From Anaerolineae bacterium (GTDB lineage: Bacteria; Chloroflexota; Anaerolineae; Aggregatilineales; Phototrophicaceae): 64,000 nt of DNA. Position numbers and translations under genes: made by a program. The notes under the pieces are model-generated. The model saw only the letters and a list, made by a program, of their open reading frames with translations. It ran no database searches and was not told the DNA's origin. Shown here one piece after another: positions 17,468-25,851 of this stretch. The stretch spans positions 113,931 through 177,930 of the forward strand of contig JAJDZV010000003.1 in assembly GCA_022824465.1 (NCBI GenBank), in the 5' to 3' direction. The number at the start of each line of letters is the position of its first letter. Position 1 is the first letter of the stretch.

Positions 17468-18556
17468 TCAAGTGAGCCGCGCCAATATCGTCTGCATTTG
17501 GCTTATGGCATCGTCGGCGGCGTCAAGCGCCATATAGCCATCAACGATTGGCGGCGCCACAGTCAAATCGGCTTCCGTCTTCAGGTAGAAGCTGCATTCG
17601 CTTGGGCACTTGACGGTCTCATGCCCGGCGAACAGCGCCGCCTGCAAGCAGCCTAGCAGCGAGCTTGCCTGCGAGCCCACCATAATGTCTTTGCCCGCCC
17701 GCGCCGCCAGGTCCAGCATCCGCCGCGATTCGGAGAAGCCTGTCCGCGCCGTCTTGATGTTGAGGATGTCAAACGTCTCAAAGGCAATTTCCCGCTCAAG
17801 TTCGCGCAGTGTGAAAACCGAGTCATCAGCAATTATTGGCATCTTGCAATTGCGCCGCAAATCGCTCCGCTGGCGCAACTGGTGGACCGGCAGCGGCTCC
17901 TCGCAATAGGCCACGCCCATCTCGCGCAACCGATCCAAAACGCCCGTCGCATCCGCGCTCGTCAGTGTCTCATTGGCGTCCACGTAGAATTGCGCCGTCG
18001 GATAGTTTTCGATCAAGCGCTGAATCGTCTCGGTTTCCGCCTCGTGGCTCCTGCCGACTTTGACCTTGAAGACGCGCAAACCGGCGCGAAATGCATCATC
18101 TACGTCGGCCACGACCGCCTCGGCCGTCCCAGTGCTTACGATTGTACTGAGCAGAATCCGCCTGCGGGTAACGTCCAGGTATGTCGCAAGGCTCTCGCCC
18201 CGGCTCTGCGCCAGTGCCTGATGCAGCGCCACATCCAGCGCGCCTCTCGCCGTGTTGTTGTTCTTGATATGCGCCAGTTTTGCGCTCAATGCCGCCACCG
18301 ACTCGAAATCGTCAACCCAGCGTCCAAGCAGCAGCGGCGTCAAATGCCCGGCGACAACAGCGGCGACCGACGCCGGCGTCTCGCCATAAATGCTAGGGCG
18401 TGGCGTTGCTTCGGCGATGCCGACCGCTCCGTCCGCAAGCTCAACGCGAATCAGCACATGCTCGAGTTGCGGCAACTCGTGCCCGCTGCCCCAACGCAGC
18501 GTCGCCTTCAGCGGAACTGTATACGGTATAGTGCTTATCCGTCTGACGCTTGGCAT
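17468..18556 (-). CDS. Enolase-superfamily enzyme, MLE subgroup (possible dipeptide epimerase)
   Basis: A 362-residue member of the muconate-lactonising / dipeptide-epimerase subgroup. All expected catalytic residues are visible: KVK in VFKVKVG, metal ligands in YVDANET (Asp), YCEEPLP (Glu) and IIADDSVF (Asp), and the opposing lysine in LNIKTARTG. ATG 18556 gives the usual N-terminus MPSVRRISTIPYTVPL; a longer upstream frame lacks homology. The neighbouring DppA makes L-Ala-D/L-Glu epimerase attractive, but specificity residues cannot be judged by eye; cycloisomerase or MenC-like activity remains possible. Confidence 0.8.
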   Translation of the reverse strand: MPSVRRISTIPYTVPLKATLRWGSGHELPQLEHVLIRVELADGAVGIAEATPRPSIYGETPASVAAVVAGHLTPLLLGRWVDDFESVAALSAKLAHIKNNNTARGALDVALHQALAQSRGESLATYLDVTRRRILLSTIVSTGTAEAVVADVDDAFRAGLRVFKVKVGRSHEAETETIQRLIENYPTAQFYVDANETLTSADATGVLDRLREMGVAYCEEPLPVHQLRQRSDLRRNCKMPIIADDSVFTLRELEREIAFETFDILNIKTARTGFSESRRMLDLAARAGKDIMVGSQASSLLGCLQAALFAGHETVKCPSECSFYLKTEADLTVAPPIVDGYMALDAADDAISQMQTILARLT

Positions 18557-18615
18557 GGCTCGGATCTTGGTCCCTTTGCAAGATTTCAGCGCTGCATAAT
18601 GCGCAGCCGCGCCTG

Positions 18616-19404
18616 CTAGTGGCGTGTTATAAGGTCGGAAACGGCCACCGCCACCGCCTCTGGCGAGCATCCGTCGACAGCCAGCCGGTGATAGTTTGCC
18701 GGTCCGTCTTCCGCAACGAAGGGCTGCGGACCGTAATTGGCTGCCTCCGCCCGACAGATAGAAAGCGCCCTTTGGCTGATTTCTCCGTTTCGCATCAGCG
18801 CCCGCGCTTTCGCCCGCATGGTTCGCGGCAAAAACGAAACGTCAGCCGTTCCCTCGGCGCGATCGAAGCGGTCATCGCGGCCGCTCAATCGACGCAGACG
18901 CGTCAAGGGATGCAAGGTCAACTCGATGATCTGCCAGCGGGGGCAACGCCGCAAGGCATAGCCAACCTCGTTTGGTCCGCGAATCCCGTCAGACAGCAGC
19001 GGACCCGGCATGTCATCAGCCAAGTAGAGCCAGGACAAAATCGCCGCCATGCCGCCTTCAACCAGCCGCGCAAAGCGCCTCGTGATAGCGAAGCGCTCGA
19101 CCCGATCGGTCACCGCTTCTGCTTCTTCGTCCGCCAGAGCCTGCGCCAATGGTATCAGAATCCAATCTGTGAGCTCGCGCCGGGAAGGGATGACGTCGGC
19201 TCGACCGTGCCCCAAGCGGCGTCGCAGGCGCTCCAGCGCGGTTGATTTACCCGTGCCAGTCAATGCGACCAGCAATATCAACCGATGTTCACTAAGCGAA
19301 TGCCAGCCGGTCCCGCCCGTCAAGCGCGCCAGCGGATACTTCTCCGCCAGCGGCAGCGACAGCGTTGGATAAACCGTATGCAGGTAATAGTCGCGCACGC
19401 TCAT
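18616..19404 (-). CDS. P-loop NTPase of unknown function
   Basis: A 262-residue protein with one clear Walker A motif, ALTGTGKSTALERLRRRLG (about residues 47-65), after an N-terminal stretch MSVRDYYLHTVYPTLSL that I do not recognise. A possible Walker B is LSWLYLADDMPG. The rest is rich in Arg and Leu and contains VERFAITRRFARLVEGG. It could be a kinase or small nucleotide-dependent regulator. It lies between a sulfatase and the enolase-superfamily gene on the same strand. Confidence 0.6.
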   Translation of the reverse strand: MSVRDYYLHTVYPTLSLPLAEKYPLARLTGGTGWHSLSEHRLILLVALTGTGKSTALERLRRRLGHGRADVIPSRRELTDWILIPLAQALADEEAEAVTDRVERFAITRRFARLVEGGMAAILSWLYLADDMPGPLLSDGIRGPNEVGYALRRCPRWQIIELTLHPLTRLRRLSGRDDRFDRAEGTADVSFLPRTMRAKARALMRNGEISQRALSICRAEAANYGPQPFVAEDGPANYHRLAVDGCSPEAVAVAVSDLITRH

Positions 19405-19533
19405 GACGCTCCCTCGCGCCTTGACATCGCTCCCATCTTACCTGCTCCTTCGTCCGCCAAGAACGGAGAAAGACCGTCTGCAGCTGCCGTCATTATCCGG
19501 GCAATTGCCAAGGCGCCAGGGCAAGAGGCCGCC

Positions 19534-20955
19534 TCAGCGGTGATCCTGGAAGAGGTCGCGCGTCTGCTCCGTGCTTTCCACGCGCCAATTCAGCAGCGCC
19601 AGCAACAGCTCCTGCTTCACGTCCGCCAGCGCCTCGTCGTCCCAGCGGTTGTCTTCTTCGCCCGGGTCGGCCTCCAGGTCAAAGAGCTGGCCGTAGTCCG
19701 CGCCTAGGAAGTGCGCCAGCTTGTAACGCTCGCTGCGAACCATGCTCATCAAGGGACCCTCGTAGACCGTATCGGCCGGATGCTCGGCGAAGACAAGCTC
19801 GCGCCCGCTCCAGGCCTCTCCCTTGAGCGCCGGCGCAAGCGAACGCGCTTGCATGCTCTGGGGCCGCTCCACGCCCGCCAACTGGAGAATCGTGGGGCCG
19901 ATATCCATCCACTGGCATAACTCGCTGAAGCGCCGCCCGCCGCCGAATCGCCCCGGCGCCCAAAAGATGGTCGGCACGCGCGTGATGATGTCGTACATCG
20001 TCCACTTCTGAATATGCCCATGGTCGCCCAGGCAATCGCCGTGGTCGCTGGTGAAGATGACGATGCTGTTCTCCAGGTAGCCTCGCTGCTCCAGCGCGTC
20101 CATGATCTGCCCGACCTGCCGGTCGATCATGCTGACGTTGGCGGCGTAATAGGCGCGCAGGCGTTGCAGCTGGGTGCGCGATGGCTCAAGCAGATGCACA
20201 ATCGAGTCGTGATCAACTTCGGTGTTGTGCTGGCGCAGTTGCTGGAAGGGCGGCGGCTGCCCGTCAAGATCGGCTTGGCTGACTTCGGGCAGCGGCAAAT
20301 CGCGGTCGATGTATTGGGCGGCGGCTTCGGGCGTGGGGTCGTATGGCGGATGCGGACCGGGGAAGCCGATCTGCAGGAAAAGCGGCTGATTCACCGGCCG
20401 GTTGCGCAGCCAGCTACAAGCCAGCCCGCCGACGAAGTTGTCCGAATGCGTCTCCGGCGGAAGGTCCCAACTGAAGGCGCCCATACGCTCCTGGTAGTCC
20501 TCGCGCTGGCGATAGAGCACCCGCTGCTGCTTGACCAAGCCGCGAGCTTCCAGCGCCTTGTCCCATTGGTCCATATAGTCGCGCCCTTGCAGATAGCGGT
20601 CTTTATTCTCAACTACGAAACGCTCGTGGAAGCCCAGCGGCGTCTCGAAGGGCTGGGTGTGCATCTTGCCGATGTTGACGCAGTGATAGCCAGCCTCCGC
20701 CAGATCCTCGACCCAGGAGCGGCGCCACAGGTCGCCGTTGCGCATGATGCCAGTGACGTGGGCATAGTAGCCGGTGAAGAGGCTGGCGCGGGCAGGCGCG
20801 CAGGAGGGCGCGGTGATATGGCAGTTGTCGAAGCTGACGCCTTCGTGGACCAGGCGGTCGAGGTTGGGCGTGTCCATGTACGGGTAGCCGAGCGCGTTGA
20901 TGGTGTCGTAGCGCTGCTGGTCGGTGATGATGAGGACGATATTGGGTGGGGTCAT
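19534..20955 (-). CDS. Sulfatase (Cys-type)
   Basis: A 473-residue sulfatase. The metal site is in IVLIITDQQRYDT; the signature SCAPARASLFTGYYAHVTG has Cys52 as formylglycine precursor; FTSDHGDCLGDHG gives later ligands. It is shorter than the sulfatase at 4266 and differs in sequence, so substrates probably differ. No signal peptide is visible. It is the first gene of the minus-strand series down to 16618, and a 385-base divergent region separates it from the sugar ABC operon on the other strand, which may share its regulation. Confidence 0.92.
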   Translation of the reverse strand: MTPPNIVLIITDQQRYDTINALGYPYMDTPNLDRLVHEGVSFDNCHITAPSCAPARASLFTGYYAHVTGIMRNGDLWRRSWVEDLAEAGYHCVNIGKMHTQPFETPLGFHERFVVENKDRYLQGRDYMDQWDKALEARGLVKQQRVLYRQREDYQERMGAFSWDLPPETHSDNFVGGLACSWLRNRPVNQPLFLQIGFPGPHPPYDPTPEAAAQYIDRDLPLPEVSQADLDGQPPPFQQLRQHNTEVDHDSIVHLLEPSRTQLQRLRAYYAANVSMIDRQVGQIMDALEQRGYLENSIVIFTSDHGDCLGDHGHIQKWTMYDIITRVPTIFWAPGRFGGGRRFSELCQWMDIGPTILQLAGVERPQSMQARSLAPALKGEAWSGRELVFAEHPADTVYEGPLMSMVRSERYKLAHFLGADYGQLFDLEADPGEEDNRWDDEALADVKQELLLALLNWRVESTEQTRDLFQDHR

Positions 20956-21340
20956 GTCGCTATCCGATCTGGCGATTCAGCGGCCTACAATTGGCAGTCC
21001 GCCCGTCAATTTACCGCGTCGGCGCTCCGCAGGCAACACGCCAAACGAATCCGTGAATTATGGATAGCCGGTTTCGCCAGCGTTCGGTCGCCGCTGGCGC
21101 TCATGGCGCTTCGCACAAACCGCAAGCGACGCCAGGCTCGACGCCTTGACACGACGGTCGCGGCTCGCTAGAATCATAGGAATCCGCACGCTGGGCTGAA
21201 GTCACTCATAGCGAAACCCGGGCTTCTTCCGCCGGGCAAGTAGCGGACCCGTCGTCGATTGAATATAGGAGGCTCAAAGGCGCAAATACGGAGGTCTTGT
21301 CCGTGCATAATTCAAATATAGTTTCAAATAGGAAAAAGAC
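20956..21340. other. Divergent intergenic region (385 bases)
   Basis: This separates the sulfatase (minus) from the sugar ABC operon (plus). It holds a strong plus-strand promoter at 21146-21174 and a leader of about 160 bases. A CCCGG-rich imperfect hairpin near 21220-21240 and an AT-rich stretch just before the start codon are also seen. No gene is supported here; an open frame on the plus strand running in from 20014 is an antisense shadow. Confidence 0.6.
21146..21174 (+). promoter_or_regulatory. Strong sigma-70-type promoter of sugar ABC operon
   Basis: TTGACA (21146-21151), exactly 17 bases, then TAGAAT (21169-21174): a perfect -35 and a -10 with one mismatch. It is the best promoter match noticed in the window. 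The start codon at 21341 implies an untranslated leader of about 160 bases. Confidence 0.7.
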
Positions 21341-22612
21341 ATGAGAACAGCACTTCTACTCGTGATCTGTAGTATGCTTTTGACGCTAGGCGCTCCCGCA
21401 GCAATCGCCCAAGACGGCGTGACGCTTCAATTCTGGACGCGCATCGGCGGCAACGAGACAGCCAACAACCTGGTAACGTCATTAGTTGACGAATGGAACG
21501 AGGCGAATCCCGATATTCAAATCGACTATCTAGGCATACCTGGCGGCGAATACCGCACGAAGCTTCTTACTTCTATCGCGGGCGGGACAGCGCCGGATAT
21601 CGTCGGCATGGATGTTGCCATCATGCCGCAATACATGGGGCTGGAGGCGCTCTACGCCGTGGATGACTTGATTTCGCAGGAGATGCGCGCCGACTTCGGC
21701 GAAGGACTTTGGTTCAGCAATACCGCCAACGGCCAGACCTTCGGTGTACCGTGGTGGTCGGATCCGTCGGCGATTTTCTACAATAAATCCTTGCTCGAAG
21801 GGGCTGGCGTTGAACCGCCTGAAACCTGGGAAGACCTGCGAAATGTTGTAGAAGCCGTCACGCAATTGACGGACGATCCCGAAACCGAAGTCTATGGCGT
21901 GGTCCTGCCTGTTGTTGGTCCTTGGGTGATGTTTATATGGCTGCCCTATCTTTGGGGCAATGGCGCCGATCTGGTCGACGCATACGACTGCGCCGCCTTC
22001 AACAACGACGCTGGCATCGAAGCGATGCAGTTATGGGTCGATATTTTCCAGGCTGGTCAAATGCCGCGCAGCGCCGTCTTCGGCGATGGCACAGCCGCCA
22101 TCACCTCGCTGTTCTACAGCGATCGCGTCGGCATGTATACATCGGGGCCCGGCATGTATCGCCGCGCTCTGGAGATCAATCCCGAGCTTGATCTGGGCAC
22201 GATTGTCATGCCGCGCCCAGAAGACGGCAATCACTCGGCTTACCTCGGTGGCGACAATCTGGTAATCCTCAAGGGTTCGGAACATCCGGAAGAAGCCTGG
22301 CAATTCATCGAGTGGCTGGTCGACGCGCAGCGCATGACGGAATTGGCTGAAGCCAATAACGGCTTGTACATCGCCGGTTTGATCACTCGCGAATCGGCGT
22401 TTACGGACGACCATTTTGAACGCTACGCCTATCAGCAGGCTTTCGCGCAAGCCCAAGCAGTGGGCCGGGCGCCGAATACGGTGCACTTGAGTGAAGCGCG
22501 CATGCCAGTTTGGGAGAACTTCCAAGCCGCCCTTGATGGCCAAATGTCGGTCGAAGACGCCATGTCGGACGCCGAACTCCGGGTCAACGAGATCACGGGC
22601 TGCGACGCCTAG
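21341..22612 (+). CDS. Extracellular sugar-binding protein (UgpB-like)
   Basis: A 423-residue solute-binding protein. Signal peptide: LLLVICSMLLTLGAPAAIAQ with cleavage after AIA or AQ. The mature start DGVTLQFWTRIGGNE and the FGVPWWSDPSAIFYNKSLLEGAG block are typical of family 1 sugar or glycerol-phosphate binders. A cysteine pair is possible between about residue 213 (YDCAAF) and the C-terminal GCDA. It heads a plus-strand operon with two permeases and a YesL-like protein. No ATPase is present. Confidence 0.92.
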   Translation: MRTALLLVICSMLLTLGAPAAIAQDGVTLQFWTRIGGNETANNLVTSLVDEWNEANPDIQIDYLGIPGGEYRTKLLTSIAGGTAPDIVGMDVAIMPQYMGLEALYAVDDLISQEMRADFGEGLWFSNTANGQTFGVPWWSDPSAIFYNKSLLEGAGVEPPETWEDLRNVVEAVTQLTDDPETEVYGVVLPVVGPWVMFIWLPYLWGNGADLVDAYDCAAFNNDAGIEAMQLWVDIFQAGQMPRSAVFGDGTAAITSLFYSDRVGMYTSGPGMYRRALEINPELDLGTIVMPRPEDGNHSAYLGGDNLVILKGSEHPEEAWQFIEWLVDAQRMTELAEANNGLYIAGLITRESAFTDDHFERYAYQQAFAQAQAVGRAPNTVHLSEARMPVWENFQAALDGQMSVEDAMSDAELRVNEITGCDA

Positions 22613-22624
22613 ACTCCGTGTGGA

Positions 22625-22648
22625 GGGGCGCTCGCTGGCGGGCGCCCC
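22625..22648. repeat. Hairpin after binding-protein gene
   Basis: GGGGCGC (22625-22631) pairs with GCGCCCC (22642-22648). It starts 12 bases after the stop of the binding-protein gene and ends before the permease ribosome binding site (AGGAG at 22670-22674). No T-run follows, so it is more likely an mRNA-stabilising or attenuating hairpin than a full terminator. Confidence 0.6.
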
Positions 22649-22680
22649 CAACTCATTGCCCACAAAATCAGGAGTAAGTG

Positions 22681-23601
22681 ATGTCCCGCGCGCGGCGGTT
22701 TGTCGCTGGTTCTGGAAGTTTCGGTCGGCTGAACCGGCTCGAGCGGCGCCGCGCGCTCTGGGCTTACCTTTTCCTGTCGCCCAACCTGATCTTCGTCTTC
22801 GTCTTCTCGTTCATCCCAATGCTCATCGCCTTTTACTTTGCGTTGACCAAGTATTCTATGCTGCAGCCGCCGGAATGGGTCGGGCTCGACAATTTCGAGC
22901 GGCTCCTGCGCGACCGCAAGTTCATGATCTCCGTCCGCAATACCTTGCATTTCCTCGGCATAATCACGCCGCTGCGATTAATCCTTGGTTTAGCGATTGC
23001 GATTCTGCTGGACCAGCGTTTGCGTTTTCGGGCCTTTTTTCGCACGGTGGTGTTCTTGCCCTGGATTACCTCCGGCGTGGTCGTGGCCAGCATCTGGAGC
23101 TGGTTGTATAACGTCGACGCGGGCTTGTTAAACTACATCCTCAGGGTGCTTGGATTGCCCACAAGTTATTGGCTCACGCATCAAGCGAGCGCGATGCCGT
23201 CGATCATCATTGCCGCCCTGTGGCGCAGCGTCGGCTGGGTCGTCGTGCTTTATCTCGCTGGCTTGCAAGGGATTCCCACCGTCTACTACGAAGCAGCCAA
23301 TATTGATGGCGCCAACGCCTGGCAACGCTTTCGTTACGTCACCTGGCCGCTCTTGCGCCCGACCACCTTGCTGATCCTCGTCACCACCATGATCGGCAGC
23401 TTTCAGATGTTCGATCTCGTTTATGTGATGACAAGCGGCGGACCACTAAACGCAACTACGGTAATGGCGCACCAAATCTACGAGAATGCCTTCACCTTCC
23501 TCAAGATGGGCTACGCATCGGCACAAGCTTTGGTGCTGTTTGCTGTGGTGGCGAGTTTGTCGGTTGTCAGTTTTCGCTGGATACGTTCAGATGTCGGCTG
23601 A
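22681..23601 (+). CDS. Carbohydrate ABC transporter permease (MalF/UgpA type)
   Basis: A 306-residue permease. Six helices follow a basic N-terminus (FGRLNRLERRRALWAYLF). The coupling loop is YYEAANIDGANAWQRFRYVTWPLLRPT. The ATG at 22681 has AGGAG six bases upstream; an adjacent GTG at 22678 is a less likely start. It pairs with the permease at 23620 and serves the binding protein at 21341. Confidence 0.92.
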   Translation: MSRARRFVAGSGSFGRLNRLERRRALWAYLFLSPNLIFVFVFSFIPMLIAFYFALTKYSMLQPPEWVGLDNFERLLRDRKFMISVRNTLHFLGIITPLRLILGLAIAILLDQRLRFRAFFRTVVFLPWITSGVVVASIWSWLYNVDAGLLNYILRVLGLPTSYWLTHQASAMPSIIIAALWRSVGWVVVLYLAGLQGIPTVYYEAANIDGANAWQRFRYVTWPLLRPTTLLILVTTMIGSFQMFDLVYVMTSGGPLNATTVMAHQIYENAFTFLKMGYASAQALVLFAVVASLSVVSFRWIRSDVG

Positions 23602-23619
23602 GAGCGTTGGAGAGCGTGC

Positions 23620-24522
23620 ATGGCGGTGAACACGCGCGTCCACAGGTCGGGCAGGCCGCGATCCGAGCTGCTTTTCAAGGCGCTGAATTATGCCGTCCTC
23701 GTGGCGATTGCTATCGTCATGGGGTTTCCGGTGTTTTGGATGATGTCGACCGCCCTGAAGACGGAATCGCAAGCTAATCAGTTTCCGCCGGTGTTCATTC
23801 CTAATCCGGTGGTGATTGAGAACTTCGAGGAAGCGTTGGGACGCGCGAACTTCGCCCGCTATCTCTTTAACAGCACCTTTGTCGCCGTCTCGACAGTCGC
23901 CTTTCTACTCTTCTTCAGTTCGCTGGCCGGTTATACCTTTGGCCGGTTGCGCTTCCCGGGGCGGAATGCGCTCTTCGCGATCGTTATTGCCACGATGATC
24001 ATCCCGGGCCAGGTCACGATGATACCGGTATTCGTTATCATGGCGCGCTTCCCGCTAATGGGCGGCAACGACATATTGGGTCAGGGCGGCGCGGGCTTGC
24101 TGAATACCTATCCGGCGCTGATCATCCCGCAGATTTCGGGCGCATTCTCGATTTTCATGATGCGGCAGTTCATGATGACGCTGCCGGAGGAGCTTTCCGA
24201 TGCGGCGCGGATCGATGGCGCGTCGGAATTTGGCATTTACTGGCGGATCATGCTGCCCCTGACAACGCCCGCTTTGATCACGCTGGGATTGTTCACCTTT
24301 GCCGGTTCCTGGAATGATTTCATTTGGCCGCTGGTCGTGACCAACAGCGAGGAGATGCGCACGGTTCAGTTGGGCTTGTCGGTTTTCCGCGGCGTCAATT
24401 TTACCGAGCAGGCGCTATTCATGGCTGGCACGACGCTGGCGACATTGCCGGTGATGGCTTTGTTCTTGGTGGGGCAACGCTACTTCATCCGCGGCATCGC
24501 TTTGAGCGGGTTGAAGGGTTGA
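23620..24522 (+). CDS. Carbohydrate ABC transporter permease (MalG/UgpE type)
   Basis: A 300-residue permease with the EAA loop EELSDAARIDGASEFGIYWRIMLPL and the family's early FPVFWMMSTALKTESQ. The C-terminus RYFIRGIALSGLKG is the usual MalG-like ending. It starts 18 bases after the first permease and stops directly against the following YesL-like gene. Confidence 0.92.
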   Translation: MAVNTRVHRSGRPRSELLFKALNYAVLVAIAIVMGFPVFWMMSTALKTESQANQFPPVFIPNPVVIENFEEALGRANFARYLFNSTFVAVSTVAFLLFFSSLAGYTFGRLRFPGRNALFAIVIATMIIPGQVTMIPVFVIMARFPLMGGNDILGQGGAGLLNTYPALIIPQISGAFSIFMMRQFMMTLPEELSDAARIDGASEFGIYWRIMLPLTTPALITLGLFTFAGSWNDFIWPLVVTNSEEMRTVQLGLSVFRGVNFTEQALFMAGTTLATLPVMALFLVGQRYFIRGIALSGLKG

Positions 24523-25194
24523 GTGGTGAGCGTTTGGGCGCGATGGTGCGCGACACCGAAACACCAGATCATTCAGGCTTTCAAAGGCGCCTTCCTCGAC
24601 GGCTACTTTCAGGCGATCCCACTGATTCAACTGAATGTCGTCTGCGCGGCGCTGTGCATCCCCGTGTTTACGATTCCGCCGGCGCTGGCTGGTTTGACTT
24701 ATGCGACCAGCCGCCTCTACCGCGATGGTTCAGCCGCGCCCCGGCGGCTGCTCAGGGGATTTGGTCCTTACCTTTGGGCGAGTTGGCGCTGGGCAATTGT
24801 CGCGCTCGGTGGTTACGCTCTGCTCGCGCTGAACCTCCCTTTCTACCAGAATTGGGACGGACCACTGGCGGCCGGGCTCAGTGGCGTCACCGTCGCCGCC
24901 GCCTTGTGGTGGAGCATGCTGCAACTGCATGCGCTGCCCTTGTTGATTGAGCAGCGCGAGCCATCGTTGCGCCTGGCGCTGAGAAACGCGGTCGTACTGT
25001 CAACGCGGTCGACGTTCCGGAGCGTGCGGCTGCTGACGGCGGCGCTGCTGTTAAGCGTTGCCACTTCGATTCTGATGCCGCCCGCCTGGCTGCTTATCAC
25101 GGCGAGCGTAATCGCCTACCTCGCCAACCGTGAGACGCTGCGAGCGGTCAGCGCGCTGCAGGCGCAGGCTGTCGCCCAGGCCGACCGGGCTTAG
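24523..25194 (+). CDS. YesL-like (DUF624) membrane protein
   Basis: A 223-residue membrane protein with about five hydrophobic helices, beginning at a GTG immediately after the permease stop. The order of segments (VCAALCIPVFTIPPALAGLTY, then a SWRWAIVALGGYALLALN helix) fits the DUF624/YesL family, which sits in many carbohydrate ABC operons and has no proven function. It probably assists or regulates the importer. It converges with the isomerase gene, overlapping by four bases. Confidence 0.65.
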   Translation: MVSVWARWCATPKHQIIQAFKGAFLDGYFQAIPLIQLNVVCAALCIPVFTIPPALAGLTYATSRLYRDGSAAPRRLLRGFGPYLWASWRWAIVALGGYALLALNLPFYQNWDGPLAAGLSGVTVAAALWWSMLQLHALPLLIEQREPSLRLALRNAVVLSTRSTFRSVRLLTAALLLSVATSILMPPAWLLITASVIAYLANRETLRAVSALQAQAVAQADRA

Positions 25195-25769
25195 CCGGCG
25201 GCCTTGGGATTATCCACCACAACCGCCCAGCCATCGCGCAGCATCACCAGCTTGCGGAAGCCGTCGCGTTCAATCGTGCCGTAGTCATGTCCCGCGCGCG
25301 CTTCCCAGACGCTGAAGAAAACGAAGTCCTCGGCGCCGATGTTGACCGTGCGGTGCGCCCAGAAGGGTGGCACATAAGCGGCGCTGCCGGCGACCATCTC
25401 CAGCTCGCTTGTCTTGCCGTCGACCGTCTCCAATAGCAGCATACCCCGCCCGGACAAGCCGAAGTAGACCTCGCCTTGTTCGCGGCGAGCGTGGTAATGC
25501 CCCTTTGTCATGTGGAACTCGCCGCCGATATTGCCCGCCAGGATGCGCGTGGCGCCATGCGGGATCTGCCCTTCTTCAGCGGGCAGCTGCACAATATGCA
25601 CTTCGTAGATGAGGCGGTCGCCCTCTTCCGCCAGGATGCGCGCGGCTTCCTCGCGGTCAGCGTACATCCCGGCCATATCGCTGAGCCGGCGCTGATAGAC
25701 GCCGCGGCGGGGCGTGAAGACGCCGCTTTCGAAATTCACTTCGGTGACAAAGGGCTGAATAAGTTTCAT
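25191..25769 (-). CDS. pgiA: Cupin-type glucose-6-phosphate isomerase
   Basis: A 192-residue cupin resembling archaeal-type phosphoglucose isomerase. Metal ligands are in KGHYHARREQGEVYFGLSG (two His and Glu) and PPFWAHRTVN (His). The N-terminal FTPRRGVYQRRLSDM and the GEFHMTKGHYH order match the family, which interconverts glucose 6-phosphate and fructose 6-phosphate. The ATG at 25769 was chosen over an upstream frame start because conserved sequence begins at KLIQPFVTEV. A related epimerase activity on another sugar phosphate is possible. Confidence 0.82.
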   Translation of the reverse strand: MKLIQPFVTEVNFESGVFTPRRGVYQRRLSDMAGMYADREEAARILAEEGDRLIYEVHIVQLPAEEGQIPHGATRILAGNIGGEFHMTKGHYHARREQGEVYFGLSGRGMLLLETVDGKTSELEMVAGSAAYVPPFWAHRTVNIGAEDFVFFSVWEARAGHDYGTIERDGFRKLVMLRDGWAVVVDNPKAAG

Positions 25770-25851
25770 GGACGTTCCTGTTTGCTGAGCTTCTCTTGCT
25801 GTCTTTACCACTTGGTGCACCGAGCTGTAGCGAATCAAATGAGTCCAAGCA

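Noticed and set aside
20014..21171. 385-codon plus-strand frame reaching into the intergenic region
   Set aside because: Antisense to the sulfatase over most of its length, with low-complexity composition and no motif.
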